A stretch of 64,000 nucleotides of DNA from Canicola haemoglobinophilus (GCF_002015075.1 NZ_MUXZ01000001.1:8321-72320), one strand, 5' to 3'. Shown: positions 18,306 to 27,440, numbered from the stretch's first letter. Translations and numbers: made by a program. Notes: generated by a model from the letters alone, not told the origin.

Positions 18306-18908
18306 ATGGAATTACAAGTTGTAGGTGCAAACGCACTAGCTGTTTCTGAAACTACCTTCGGACGTGAGTTTAATGAAGCGTTAATCCACCAAGTAGTTGT
18401 TGCTTATGCAGCAGGTGCTCGTCAAGGTTCTCGTGCACAAAAAACTCGTGCTGAAGTGTCTGGTTCAGGTAAAAAACCTTGGCGTCAAAAAGGTACTGGC
18501 CGTGCTCGTTCAGGTGATGTTAAATCACCAATCTGGCGTTCTGGTGGTGTGACTTTCGCAGCTAAACCACAAGATCACAGCCAAAAAGTGAACAAGAAAA
18601 TGTACCGTGGTGCAATCAAAAGCATTCTTTCTGAATTAGTTCGTCAAGACCGTTTAGTGGTTGTTGAGAAATTTGAAATCGATGCACCAAAAACTAAAGT
18701 TTTAGTACAAAAATTAAAAGAATTAGCACTTGAAGATGTGTTAATTATCACAGCAAGCTTAGATGAAAATCTATTCTTAGCAGCACGTAACCTTTACAAA
18801 GTAGATGTGCGTGATGTTCAAGCTATCGATCCAGTGAGCTTAATCGCATTCGATAAAGTTGTTGTAACTGTAGATGCTGTGAAACAAATTGAGGAGATGT
18901 TCGCATGA
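18306..18908 (+). CDS. rplD: 50S ribosomal protein L4
   Basis: 200 residues. The extended loop that lines the exit tunnel is seen as RAQKTRAEVSGSGKKPWRQK near residues 45-65, followed by GTGRARSGD. Besides its structural role, L4 is the known autogenous repressor of the S10 operon in gamma-proteobacteria, acting on the leader at 17157-17335. Its stop overlaps the rplW start by four bases (ATGA), coupling their translation. Confidence 0.99.
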   Translation: MELQVVGANALAVSETTFGREFNEALIHQVVVAYAAGARQGSRAQKTRAEVSGSGKKPWRQKGTGRARSGDVKSPIWRSGGVTFAAKPQDHSQKVNKKMYRGAIKSILSELVRQDRLVVVEKFEIDAPKTKVLVQKLKELALEDVLIITASLDENLFLAARNLYKVDVRDVQAIDPVSLIAFDKVVVTVDAVKQIEEMFA

Positions 18909-19210
18909 TTCAACAAGAACGTTTGTTAAAAGTGTTAAGAGCACCTCACGTATCAGAAAAAGCAACAAATAACGCTGAAAAATCAAATACAATTGTTTTC
19001 AAAGTTGCTTTAGACGCAAATAAAGTCGAAATTGCAAATGCTGTTGAGCAATTATTTGAAGTGAAAGTGGACTCAGTTCGTACAGTGGTTGTTAAAGGTA
19101 AAACTAAACGCCGTGGTACTAAAATGGGTCAGCGTAGTGACTGGAAAAAAGCTTATGTTACTCTTCAAGAAGGTCAATCACTTGACTTCGTTGAAGGTGC
19201 GGCTGAGTAA
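18905..19210 (+). CDS. rplW: 50S ribosomal protein L23
   Basis: 101 residues. It contains LRAPHVSEKAT near the N-terminus and GKTKRRGTKMGQRSDWKKAY, the family core. L23 sits at the polypeptide exit and docks trigger factor and SRP. The start overlaps rplD by four bases. The N-terminus reads MIQQERLL. Confidence 0.99.
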   Translation: MIQQERLLKVLRAPHVSEKATNNAEKSNTIVFKVALDANKVEIANAVEQLFEVKVDSVRTVVVKGKTKRRGTKMGQRSDWKKAYVTLQEGQSLDFVEGAAE

Positions 19211-19230
19211 TTTCGGAGGAGAAGATATAA

Positions 19231-20052
19231 ATGGCTATCGTTAAATGTAAGCCGACCTCCGCTGGTCGTCGTCACGTTGTTAAAATCGTAAACCCTGAAT
19301 TACACAAGGGCAAACCTTACGCACCATTACTAGATACTAAATCTAAAACTGGTGGTCGTAATAATTTAGGACGTATCACTACTCGTCATATTGGTGGTGG
19401 TCATAAACAACATTACCGTTTAATCGATTTCAAACGTAACAAGTTAGATATCCCAGCGGTTGTTGAGCGTCTTGAATATGATCCAAATCGTTCTGCAAAC
19501 ATCGCTTTAGTGCTTTATAAAGATGGTGAGCGTCGCTACATCTTAGCACCTAAAGGTTTAGCAGCAGGCGATCAAATCCAATCTGGTGTTAATGCGCCAA
19601 TTAAAGTTGGTAACTCATTACCAATGCGTAACATCCCAGTTGGTTCAACAGTACATAACGTTGAATTAAAACCAGGTAAAGGCGGACAAATCGCTCGTTC
19701 TGCTGGTGCTTATGTACAAATTATCGCTCGTGAAGGTAACTATGTAACTTTACGTCTTCGTTCAGGCGAAATACGTAAAGTATTATCTGAATGTACAGCT
19801 ACTATTGGTGAAGTTGGTAACTCAGAACATATGCTTCGCGTACTTGGTAAAGCTGGTGCTAACCGCTGGAGAGGCGTTCGCCCTACAGTTCGTGGTACAG
19901 CAATGAACCCAGTAGATCACCCACACGGTGGTGGTGAAGGTCGTAACTTCGGTAAACATCCTGTTACACCTTGGGGCGTTCAAACCAAAGGTAAGAAAAC
20001 TCGTCACAACAAACGTACTGATAAATATATCGTACGTCGTCGTGGCAAATAA
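19231..20052 (+). CDS. rplB: 50S ribosomal protein L2
   Basis: 273 residues, full length. The C-terminal signature VRGTAMNPVDHPHGGGEGR, which contains the conserved His near the peptidyl-transferase centre, is intact, as is the TTRHIGGGHKQHYR segment near residue 50. It binds 23S rRNA and is needed for subunit joining. A GGAGGAGA Shine-Dalgarno sequence precedes the start. Confidence 0.99.
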   Translation: MAIVKCKPTSAGRRHVVKIVNPELHKGKPYAPLLDTKSKTGGRNNLGRITTRHIGGGHKQHYRLIDFKRNKLDIPAVVERLEYDPNRSANIALVLYKDGERRYILAPKGLAAGDQIQSGVNAPIKVGNSLPMRNIPVGSTVHNVELKPGKGGQIARSAGAYVQIIAREGNYVTLRLRSGEIRKVLSECTATIGEVGNSEHMLRVLGKAGANRWRGVRPTVRGTAMNPVDHPHGGGEGRNFGKHPVTPWGVQTKGKKTRHNKRTDKYIVRRRGK

Positions 20053-20078
20053 TATTAATTAAATTAAGAGGATAAGCC

Positions 20079-20354
20079 ATGCCACGTTCTCTCAAGAAGG
20101 GTCCTTTCCTTGACCTACACTTGTTGAAGAAGGTAGAGAAGGCGGTGGAAAGCGGGGATAAAAAACCAATCAAAACTTGGTCCCGTCGTTCAATGATCAT
20201 TCCTTCAATGATCGGATTGACCATCGCAGTCCATAATGGTCGTCAGCACGTTCCTGTTTATGTTTCTGATGAAATGATCGGCCATAAATTAGGTGAATTT
20301 GCACCGACTCGTACATACCGCGGTCACGCTGCGGATAAGAAAGCTAAGAAGTAA
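20079..20354 (+). CDS. rpsS: 30S ribosomal protein S19
   Basis: 91 residues. It opens [20 protein letters not shown] and contains [21 protein letters not shown], both family signatures. It forms a complex with S13 in the 30S head near the A and P site tRNAs. It stands in its usual S10-operon position, 26 bases after rplB and 10 before rplV. Confidence 0.99.
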
Positions 20355-20364
20355 GGGGTAAAAG

Positions 20365-20697
20365 ATGGAAACTATTGCTAAACATCGTTACGCTCGCACT
20401 TCAGCGCAAAAAGCTCGCTTAGTTGCGGATTTAATCCGTGGTAAGAAAGTTGCACAAGCATTAGAAATTTTAACTTTCACAAACAAAAAAGCAGCTGCTT
20501 TAGTGAAAAAAGTGCTTGAGTCTGCAATCGCTAACGCAGAGCACAATGACGGTGCAGATATCGATGATCTTAAAGTTGCGAAGATTTTCGTTGATGAAGG
20601 TCCAAGCATGAAACGTGTTATGCCACGTGCTAAAGGTCGTGCAGATCGTATTTTAAAACGTACAAGCCACATCACAGTGGTTGTGTCAGATCGTTAA
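20365..20697 (+). CDS. rplV: 50S ribosomal protein L22
   Basis: 110 residues. The N-terminal METIAKHRYARTSAQKARLV and the tunnel-lining beta-hairpin KRVMPRAKGRADRILKRTSH are typical of L22, the site where some macrolide-resistance changes fall. No deviation from the family is obvious. A GGGGTAAAAG Shine-Dalgarno sequence precedes it. Confidence 0.99.
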   Translation: METIAKHRYARTSAQKARLVADLIRGKKVAQALEILTFTNKKAAALVKKVLESAIANAEHNDGADIDDLKVAKIFVDEGPSMKRVMPRAKGRADRILKRTSHITVVVSDR

Positions 20698-20713
20698 TCG
20701 TAGAGGAATAACA

Positions 20714-21421
20714 ATGGGTCAAAAAGTACATCCACATGGTATTCGCCTAGGTATTGTTAAGCCTTGGAGCTCTACTTGGTTCGCGAATACACAAGACTTC
20801 GCTGATAATTTAGACGGCGATTTCAAAGTACGTAAATTCTTAAACAAAGAATTAGCGAATGCTTCAGTTTCACGCATCACTATTGAGCGTCCAGCGAAAA
20901 GCATCCGTGTAACTATTCACACAGCTCGTCCTGGTATCGTAATCGGTAAAAAAGGTGAAGATGTTGAAAAATTACGTAACGCAGTAGCGGCTATCGCAGG
21001 CGTTCCAGCACAAATCAACATTGCTGAAGTGAAAAAACCTGAATTAGATGCAAAATTAGTTGCAGACAGCATTGCTTCTCAACTTGAACGTCGTGTAATG
21101 TTCCGCCGTGCTATGAAAAAAGCGGTACAAAACGCAATGCGTTTAGGTGCTAAAGGTATCAAAGTTGAAGTAAGCGGTCGTTTAGGTGGTGCAGAGATTG
21201 CACGTTCTGAGTGGTATCGTGAAGGTCGCGTACCATTACATACATTACGTGCGGACATCGATTATAACACCTCAGAAGCTCATACTACATACGGCGTAAT
21301 CGGCGTTAAAGTATGGATCTTCAAAGGTGAAATTCTTGGTGGAATGGCTGCAATTGCACAACAACCAGAACAACAACCTGCCGCGCCTAAAAAGGCACCA
21401 CGCGGTAAAGGTCGTAAGTAA
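20714..21421 (+). CDS. rpsC: 30S ribosomal protein S3
   Basis: 235 residues from the ATG at 20714. This start follows AGAGGAATAAC at correct spacing and gives the universal MGQKVHPHGIRLGI N-terminus; an upstream in-frame ATG at 20681 lies inside rplV and is not used. The KH domain motif GIVIGKKGEDVEKLR is near residue 75. S3 forms the mRNA entry with S4 and S5. The C-terminus has a Gln/Pro/Lys-rich tail common in this family. Confidence 0.98.
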   Translation: MGQKVHPHGIRLGIVKPWSSTWFANTQDFADNLDGDFKVRKFLNKELANASVSRITIERPAKSIRVTIHTARPGIVIGKKGEDVEKLRNAVAAIAGVPAQINIAEVKKPELDAKLVADSIASQLERRVMFRRAMKKAVQNAMRLGAKGIKVEVSGRLGGAEIARSEWYREGRVPLHTLRADIDYNTSEAHTTYGVIGVKVWIFKGEILGGMAAIAQQPEQQPAAPKKAPRGKGRK

Positions 21422-21434
21422 GGAGATTTGCTAA

Positions 21435-21845
21435 ATGTTGCAACCAAAACGTACAAAATTCCGTAAAGTCCACAAAGGTCGTAACCGTGGTATTGCAGGT
21501 GGTACAGAAGTTAGCTTCGGTACCTTCGGTTTAAAAGCAGTTGGTCGTGGCCGTTTAACAGCTCGTCAAATCGAGGCAGCACGTCGTGCAATGACTCGTG
21601 CAGTTAAACGTCAAGGTAAAATCTGGATTCGTGTATTCCCAGACAAACCAATTACTGAAAAACCATTAGAAGTCCGTATGGGTAAAGGTAAAGGTAACGT
21701 TGAGTACTGGGTAGCTTTAATCCAGCCGGGTAAAGTAATGTATGAAATGGATGGTGTGTCTGAAGAAGTTGCTCGTCACGCATTTGCATTGGCAGCAGCA
21801 AAACTTCCAATCAAGACCACATTCGTAACTAAAACGGTGATGTAA
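21435..21845 (+). CDS. rplP: 50S ribosomal protein L16
   Basis: 136 residues. It starts [19 protein letters not shown] and contains the [19 protein letters not shown] segment. It helps to position the A-site tRNA; the Arg that is hydroxylated in some bacteria lies in the conserved central region. Its stop overlaps the rpmC ATG by one base. Confidence 0.99.
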
Positions 21846-22036
21846 TGAAAGCTCAAGAACTACGTACAAAAACTGTTGAAGAGCTGAATGCTGAATTGGT
21901 TAACTTGTTAGGTGAGCAATTCAAATTGCGTATGCAAGCAGCCACCGGTCAGCTTCAACAAACCCATCAGTTAAAACAAGTGCGTCGCAGTATTGCACAA
22001 GTAAAAACTGTATTAACCGAAAAGGCGGGTGAGTAA
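21845..22036 (+). CDS. rpmC: 50S ribosomal protein L29
   Basis: 63 residues, two long helices with the family [20 protein letters not shown] opening and a [16 protein letters not shown] second helix. It lies near the tunnel exit beside L23. One-base overlaps with both neighbours (rplP stop and rpsQ start) indicate coupled translation. Confidence 0.98.
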
Positions 22037-22293
22037 TGACTGATAAAATTCGTAGCGTGCAAGGTAAAGTTGTTAGCGACAAAATGGACAAATCATTTGT
22101 CGTTGCTATCGAACGCAAGGTTAAACACCCTCTTTATGGTAAGTTTATCCGTCGCACAACTAAACTACATGTGCACGATGAAAATAACGAAGCTAAATTA
22201 GGTGATGTTGTAGAGGTTCGCGAATGTCGTCCAATCTCTAAAACTAAATCTTGGACTTTAGTTCGTGTTGTTGAAAAAGCAATCGTTGCTTAA
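22036..22293 (+). CDS. rpsQ: 30S ribosomal protein S17
   Basis: 85 residues, an OB-fold primary binder of 16S rRNA. Family segments GKVVSDKMDKSFVVAIERKV and HDENNEAKLGDVVEVRECRP are present. It is the last gene of the S10 operon here; a strong terminator follows. In many gamma-proteobacteria rplN comes next after a short gap, whereas in this window rplN is 3.1 kb away. Confidence 0.99.
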   Translation: MTDKIRSVQGKVVSDKMDKSFVVAIERKVKHPLYGKFIRRTTKLHVHDENNEAKLGDVVEVRECRPISKTKSWTLVRVVEKAIVA

Positions 22294-22311
22294 TTAACAA
22301 AAGATAAAAAG

Positions 22312-22343
22312 AAAAGCCCTAGCAGAAATGTTAGGGCTTTTGT
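22312..22343 (+). terminator. Terminator of the S10 operon
   Basis: AAAAGCCCTA pairs with TTAGGGCTTTT and a T-rich tail follows. It lies 18 bases after the rpsQ stop. The next 290 bases, to 22636, hold one uptake sequence at about 22370 and AT-rich DNA; I see no gene in it. Confidence 0.88.
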
Positions 22344-22636
22344 TTTAAGCAAAACTTTTTTAAATTTGACCGCACTTTTAACATTTTTAAATCAATTCCA
22401 TTCTACAGTAGCTTATTTTTCAAAGGAGTATACTCCTTTTACTTGTTATTGACATAACAAGTAAATATCGTGTAGAACCCCCTAGAATTATTTAAAGAGT
22501 CACTTATGTCTAAAACAGAAATTAAGAGACTAGTAGTTTATGAATACCTCATTATTTTATTGAATGCGTAGCGTAGACAAAAAGTTTTTTTAGTTTAGAT
22601 CATTGCAAATTTATAATTAATTATAAGAGGATTAAA

Positions 22637-23416
22637 ATGGCAAAGAGAAAAAGATCATCTGATAATGGTGGTTGTGGTGGTTGTTTAGCAATTATTATTA
22701 TTCCTGTTTTGATTGTATTTATTACGCCTGTCGCCTTACTAAGTATTTTTATTTATTCATTATTTAAGTATTTCTCAATTACTCGTTATTATCATCCATT
22801 TAAGAAAACGTATGATGATTTTTGGCTTAATAAGGAAGATAAAGATGAATATAAATATTATAATGATGTTTGGATTAAAAATTATAAGTTGCTCGAGGAT
22901 ATTGATAGTGCTGTTGAGGAACAAGGTATTTCTAGAAATAATGATGGCGCAATCAGTACAAGAAGTAAGGCAGGTAAAAAGTTAAAAGCAGATTTTGATA
23001 AAGCAAAATTAAAAGAAGAAAATGCTTCTAATCGTATTTACGACCTACAGTATATTCCACAGACGCGTTGGGAAGAATGCAATAAATATCTGAAAAATAG
23101 CTGGGCTTCTTTCATTGGAATAATTGGCTATGGTATCGGATATACTTATTTACAATTAACTCACCAAGCAGGAATCAGTTGGAGGGAAATGGGATTCGAT
23201 ATCGACACTATAAATATTATTATAACATCTATGCTTAGAATTAACTGGTTTAATATTGCACTTATAGATAAAGTAGAGCTATTTATATTATCTATTTGTA
23301 TTGCTATTATTAGTTGGGTATTAACTTTAATTTGCAGTAAACCATTAGCTATGCTTACACCTTATCCTCCAGAAGTCGATATAGAGAATATTGATTTATA
23401 TGAAGGGAAACATTAA
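22637..23416 (+). CDS. Unrecognised membrane protein, first of a two-gene insert
   Basis: 259 residues; I do not recognise the family. A short basic N-terminus with GGCGGC is followed by one or two membrane helices (residues about 17-46). A soluble, Lys/Asp/Tyr-rich middle (residues 50-150) has helical character. Two further hydrophobic stretches lie near residues 155-175 and 212-238, and the end is acidic. The topology suggests an inner-membrane protein with a cytoplasmic middle domain. The start follows AAGAGGA at good spacing. It lies 13 bases before the next gene, so they are probably co-expressed. It has no uptake sequence and very AT-rich codon use compared with the flanking ribosomal genes, which suggests transfer. 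Confidence 0.75.
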   Translation: MAKRKRSSDNGGCGGCLAIIIIPVLIVFITPVALLSIFIYSLFKYFSITRYYHPFKKTYDDFWLNKEDKDEYKYYNDVWIKNYKLLEDIDSAVEEQGISRNNDGAISTRSKAGKKLKADFDKAKLKEENASNRIYDLQYIPQTRWEECNKYLKNSWASFIGIIGYGIGYTYLQLTHQAGISWREMGFDIDTINIIITSMLRINWFNIALIDKVELFILSICIAIISWVLTLICSKPLAMLTPYPPEVDIENIDLYEGKH

Positions 23417-23429
23417 TTAGGTACAATTT

Positions 23430-24086
23430 ATGAAAAGAAATATCACTAAAATTATTGATTCATTTAATAGTGAAGCAGAAGAACAAACACATCGCTATTA
23501 CAGCTTTGATCTTTGTTATTCCCATTTTCGTTCTTCAAAAGAGACGGGCAATATTGATATTGAAAAAAGTTGCCAAGTTTTATGGAGTTATTTGGCAAGT
23601 TGGGGAATGTTGCGTGGTTCAAGTTTCTTATTGAAGAAAAATCCTACTTATTTAAGGGATTTGGTTGAATGGATCTATCAACAGCCAATAAGCAATTGGG
23701 AAATGGATATAGAGCATTATGATATCGAAGCCCAGACTATTTTGAATTTATATGCTCAGGTAAAAGAGCATTTATTAAAAGGTCAGAAACATCAAGCTGT
23801 TACATTAACAACAAAAGTTTTGTTAGGTGTTTTTGCGATCACTCCAGCCTATGATTGTTTCTTTAAACAAACGTTTAGTGGAATTGCTGGCGATCTTTGT
23901 GGTTTTAGTATTCCAAATAAAAAATCTTTGGCGATTATTTATCAATTTTATATGGAAAATAAAGAAGAAATAGATAAGTTAAGCGAAGAACGTAAAGTGA
24001 TCGATTTTAACGGAAAAATAACCAAATACCATTATTCAAAAGTTAAAATTGTTGATATGTACGGTTTTCGATTTAGCCAAGAATAA
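23430..24086 (+). CDS. Unrecognised protein, second of a two-gene insert
   Basis: 218 residues; function unknown to me. It appears soluble and largely helical, with no signal peptide. Notable stretches are LWSYLASWGMLRGSSFLLKK near residue 50, KVLLGVFAITPAYDCFFKQTF near 125 and a C-terminal YHYSKVKIVDMYGFRFSQ. The WGMLRGSSFL segment looks like a conserved core, but no catalytic motif is obvious. It is 13 bases after the membrane-protein gene and ends in its own terminator. AT-rich codon use and no uptake sequence, as with its partner, point to acquired DNA between the S10 and spc operons. Confidence 0.75.
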   Translation: MKRNITKIIDSFNSEAEEQTHRYYSFDLCYSHFRSSKETGNIDIEKSCQVLWSYLASWGMLRGSSFLLKKNPTYLRDLVEWIYQQPISNWEMDIEHYDIEAQTILNLYAQVKEHLLKGQKHQAVTLTTKVLLGVFAITPAYDCFFKQTFSGIAGDLCGFSIPNKKSLAIIYQFYMENKEEIDKLSEERKVIDFNGKITKYHYSKVKIVDMYGFRFSQE

Positions 24087-24092
24087 CATCAC

Positions 24093-24125
24093 AAGCCTTG
24101 CTAAAAACGCAAGGCTTTTATTTTT
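24093..24125 (+). terminator. Terminator after the two-gene insert
   Basis: AAGCCTTG pairs with CAAGGCTT and is followed by TTTATTTTT. Confidence 0.85.
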
Positions 24126-24206
24126 CCTCATAATATCACTTGACAAATTTTTGTTGATAATTTAGTCATTTCTCATTTATTAAACCTAAATTTCAACTTA
24201 AATTAC

Positions 24207-24240
24207 ACCGCACTTTAACTTAAAGTGCGGTTATTTTTTT
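24207..24240. terminator. Inverted pair of uptake sequences acting as terminator
   Basis: ACCGCACTTTA and TAAAGTGCGGT form an 11-bp stem with a very short loop, followed by a T run. Paired Haemophilus uptake sequences commonly serve as terminators. It lies just beyond the mscS stop, between convergent genes. Confidence 0.85.
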
Positions 24241-24244
24241 GGAC

Positions 24245-25146
24245 TTATTTATTCAAAGTAATTTGAGCTTGTTCAGGTAAGTGAATATCTAATTGGTTAT
24301 ATGGGATACTAATTTCAGCGTTATCAAATTCAATTTTAATTTTTTCCAATAATGCAATTTGAGTGGAGAAATAGTTAGAAGTTTGAACCCAAGGGCGGAC
24401 AAATAGTTGTACGCTACTTGCAGCAAGGTTCCCTACACCAATAACAGGTTCTGGATTTTTTAATACATTTGCTTCATTGGCGAGTACTTGTGCAACTACG
24501 GCTTAGCCTTTTCAATATCTGATTCGTAACTAATATCTAAAATAAGATCAATGCGGCGAGTTTCATTGCGAGAATAGTTTGTAATACTGTCAGCAAAGAC
24601 TTTGCCATTTGGTACTAAGATAGTTTTGTTATCGCCTGTTCGTAGCTCTAACATCAGCAATCCCATTTGTTCAACTTTACCACTGGTGCCACCGGCCTCA
24701 ATAAAATCGCCTTTTTTAAAGGGTTTGAAAATTAAGATCATCACGCCAGCTGCGAAGTTTTGTAATGAGTTTTGTAATGCTAAACCAACAGCTAAACCCG
24801 CAGCCCCGATTAATGCCACAAGAGAGCTTGTGTTTATTCCGAGTTGTGAGAGTGAAGCAATGACAACAATGAGTAAAAAGAGGAAATAACTAATAGAAGA
24901 TACGAAACTTTGTAGCATCTCATCTTTACTTGAAGTAAGTACGATTTTTCCGAGAAGATTACTTAATATTCTGGCTAAAAGTTTGCCAAATATATAAATC
25001 GCTACAGCAAGAAGGATTTTTGTTCCGTAAGGAATGATCCATTGCTCTAGAATATCTTGAAAGTTCATTGAACCCACTTCTTTTATTACCTGTGTCGCTT
25101 CTTTAATATCTAAGCTTGGTACAATTGTTGTATTTTCTGTTGTCAT
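24245..25146 (-). pseudogene. mscS: Small-conductance mechanosensitive channel, frameshifted
   Basis: The first 216 codons encode a normal MscS: three membrane helices, the pore helix with AAGLAVGLALQNSLQNFAAG near residue 115, and the start of the cytoplasmic vestibule. The frame then stops after SDIEKAKP. In another frame the homologous text resumes at once with VVAQVLANEANVLKNPEPV and runs to a stop at 24245 (ending PEQAQITLNK). Joining the parts needs one extra base near 24500-24508, where a single base appears deleted (Lys-Ala codons). The C-terminal third of the vestibule is therefore lost unless this is a sequencing error. Such channels release solutes on osmotic downshock. Confidence 0.85.
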
Positions 25147-25322
25147 TGTTGGTTCTCCTGATATTTATAGAAAAGGGAAATATTCTAGCATAATTACACT
25201 GGTGCTAGATAAAGATAAGGGAAAAGAGCGGTGGTAATTTAAGAATTATTTATGGCACATATCCTTTTAAGAAGATTAATTAAATAGCCCCATATTTTCA
25301 AGCAATATTCTGCATAAAAATG

Positions 25323-25352
25323 TTGCCTTATATCGATGAATAATGATACACT
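25323..25352 (+). promoter_or_regulatory. Probable promoter of the spc operon
   Basis: TTGCCT and TACACT lie 18 bases apart about 70 bases upstream of rplN. The leader also contains a short hairpin (CTATTTAC with GTAAATAG at 25360-25380). Confidence 0.5.
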
Positions 25353-25423
25353 CTGCGCCCTATTTACATTGGGTAAATAGGTTCGTCCCGAAAGGGTGTT
25401 ATTAATTTTAGCGGAGTACTAAG

Positions 25424-25795
25424 ATGATCCAAGAACAGACTATGCTCGACGTAGCTGATAACTCAGGCGCTCGCAGTGTAATGTGTATCAAGGTTCTAGG
25501 TGGATCGCACCGTCGTTACGCTGCTATTGGTGATATCATCAAAGTTACTGTGAAAGAAGCAATTCCTCGCGGTAAAGTAAAAAAAGGTGATGTTTTAAAA
25601 GCAGTTGTTGTGCGCACCAAGAAGGGTGTTCGTCGCCCAGACGGATCAGTCATTCGTTTCGATGGTAACGCTTGTGTTATGTTAAACAATAACTCAGAGC
25701 AACCAATCGGTACTCGTATTTTTGGTTCAGTGACTCGTGAACTTCGTTCAGAGAAGTTTATGAAGATCATTTCTTTGGCACCAGAAGTACTGTAA
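25424..25795 (+). CDS. rplN: 50S ribosomal protein L14
   Basis: 123 residues. The family segments MIQEQTMLDVADNSGARSVM and PRGKVKKGDVLKAVVVRTKK are present. L14 lies at the subunit interface and bridges to the 30S. It is the first gene of the spc operon, with its own promoter, and is detached from the S10 operon by the two-gene insert and broken mscS. Confidence 0.99.
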   Translation: MIQEQTMLDVADNSGARSVMCIKVLGGSHRRYAAIGDIIKVTVKEAIPRGKVKKGDVLKAVVVRTKKGVRRPDGSVIRFDGNACVMLNNNSEQPIGTRIFGSVTRELRSEKFMKIISLAPEVL

Positions 25796-25808
25796 GGAGA
25801 AGTGAGAT

Positions 25809-26120
25809 ATGGCTGCAAAAATTCGTCAAAATGATGAAGTGATTGTTCTTGCTGGTAAAGACAAGGGCAAACGTGGTAAGGTAACTAAAGTGTTACCAAA
25901 TGGTAAAGTTTTTGTTGAAGGTGTAAATATCATCACTAAACATGAAAAACCTGTTCCTGCTTTAGGCAAAGAAGGTGGTTTAGTGAAGAAAGAAGCGGCA
26001 ATTGATGTTTCAAATGTTGCTATTTACAACGCTAAAACAAACAAAGCTGACCGTGTAGGTTTTAGATTTGAAGACGGTAAAAAAGTACGTTTCTTCAAGT
26101 CTAATAATGAAATTATCTAA
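25809..26120 (+). CDS. rplX: 50S ribosomal protein L24
   Basis: 103 residues. The KOW motif is seen as DEVIVLAGKDKGKRGKVTKV near the N-terminus. L24 starts 50S assembly and lies near the tunnel exit. AAGGAGAAG precedes the start; spacing from rplN is 13 bases. Confidence 0.99.
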   Translation: MAAKIRQNDEVIVLAGKDKGKRGKVTKVLPNGKVFVEGVNIITKHEKPVPALGKEGGLVKKEAAIDVSNVAIYNAKTNKADRVGFRFEDGKKVRFFKSNNEII

Positions 26121-26137
26121 CAAACTGGAGTAATGCG

Positions 26138-26677
26138 ATGGCGAAACTGCATGATTACTACAGAGATCAAGTAGTGAATGAATTAAAATCTAAATTCAAC
26201 TACACATCTGTCATGCAAGTCCCACGAATCGAAAAGATTACCCTGAATATGGGGGTGGGTGAAGCATTGACCGATAAGAAATTGCTAGACAATGCAGTTG
26301 CAGATCTAGCAGCGATTAGCGGTCAAAAACCTTTAATTACTAAAGCTCGCAAATCTGTTGCAGGCTTTAAAATCCGTCAGGGATATCCAATCGGTTGTAA
26401 AGTAACACTACGCGGTGAGCGTATGTGGGAGTTCTTTGAACGTTTAATTACAATTGCTGTTCCACGTATCCGTGACTTCCGTGGTTTAAGTGCGAAGTCA
26501 TTTGATGGTCGTGGTAACTACAGCATGGGTGTGCGTGAGCAAATCATCTTCCCTGAAATCGACTACGATAAAGTAGATCGTGTACGTGGTTTAGATATTA
26601 CTATCACAACTACGGCAAAGAGTGATGAAGAAGGTCAAGCACTATTAGCTGCCTTTAATTTCCCATTCCGTAAGTAA
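26138..26677 (+). CDS. rplE: 50S ribosomal protein L5
   Basis: 179 residues. Family features include VPRIEKITLNMGVGEA and the GGRGNYSMGVREQIIFPEI-like region (here DGRGNYSMGV). L5 binds 5S rRNA in the central protuberance. Seventeen bases after rplX. Confidence 0.99.
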   Translation: MAKLHDYYRDQVVNELKSKFNYTSVMQVPRIEKITLNMGVGEALTDKKLLDNAVADLAAISGQKPLITKARKSVAGFKIRQGYPIGCKVTLRGERMWEFFERLITIAVPRIRDFRGLSAKSFDGRGNYSMGVREQIIFPEIDYDKVDRVRGLDITITTTAKSDEEGQALLAAFNFPFRK

Positions 26678-26689
26678 GGCAGGTTACAA

Positions 26690-26995
26690 ATGGCTAAACA
26701 ATCAATGAAAGTACGCGATGTAAAACGCATTAAATTGGCTGAAAAATTCTATGCAAAACGCGTAGAGTTGAAAAAGATCATTTCTGATGTGAATTCATCT
26801 GATGAAGAACGCTGGAATGCTGTGTTAAAGTTACAAACTTTGCCACGTGATTCAAGCCCAAGCCGTCAACGTAACCGTTGCCGTCAAACTGGTCGTCCAC
26901 ATGGCGTTTTAAGTAAGTTTGGCTTAAGCCGTATTAAGGTTCGCGAAGCAGCAATGCGTGGCGAAATCCCAGGTCTTAAGAAAGCAAGTTGGTAA
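26690..26995 (+). CDS. rpsN: 30S ribosomal protein S14
   Basis: 101 residues, the long zinc-free form: there is no CxxC pair, but the RNRCRQTGRPHG core and C-terminal GLKKASW are present. It assembles late in the 30S head. Twelve bases after rplE. Confidence 0.99.
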   Translation: MAKQSMKVRDVKRIKLAEKFYAKRVELKKIISDVNSSDEERWNAVLKLQTLPRDSSPSRQRNRCRQTGRPHGVLSKFGLSRIKVREAAMRGEIPGLKKASW

Positions 26996-27031
26996 TTTAC
27001 CACTTTATTTTGGAATCGGAGTAAAAGCACA

Positions 27032-27424
27032 ATGAGTATGCAAGATCCAATCGCAGATATGTTGACTCGTATTCGTAACGGTCAAGCTGCGAACAAAGTT
27101 GTGATCAGTATGCCTTCATCCAAGCTAAAAGTGGCTATTGCCAATGTATTAGCGGAAGAAGGTTATATTGCTAGCGTTAAAGTTTCAGAAGGCGCTAAGC
27201 CTGAATTGGAAATCACATTAAAGTATTTCCAAGAAAAACCAGTTGTAGAAAGTATCCAACGTGTAAGCCGTCCTGGTCTTCGTATTTATAAACGTAAAGA
27301 CGAATTACCTAAAGTAATGGGTGGTTTAGGTGTTGCTGTTATCTCTACATCTAAAGGTATCATGACTGACCGTAAAGCTCGCCAAGCGGGTTTAGGCGGT
27401 GAGATCATTTGTTACGTAGCTTAA
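27032..27424 (+). CDS. rpsH: 30S ribosomal protein S8
   Basis: 130 residues. It opens MSMQDPIADMLTRIRNGQAA and ends with the DRKARQAGLGGEIICYVA-type signature. S8 binds the central domain of 16S rRNA and, in E. coli, represses the spc operon by binding its mRNA near rplE. A similar control here is plausible but not demonstrated. Confidence 0.99.
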   Translation: MSMQDPIADMLTRIRNGQAANKVVISMPSSKLKVAIANVLAEEGYIASVKVSEGAKPELEITLKYFQEKPVVESIQRVSRPGLRIYKRKDELPKVMGGLGVAVISTSKGIMTDRKARQAGLGGEIICYVA

Positions 27425-27440
27425 TAAGAGAGGTAGGAAA

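Noticed and set aside
20388..20675. Long antisense frames inside ribosomal protein genes
   Set aside because: They mirror conserved ribosomal reading frames, have no ribosome-binding sites and no protein-family features.
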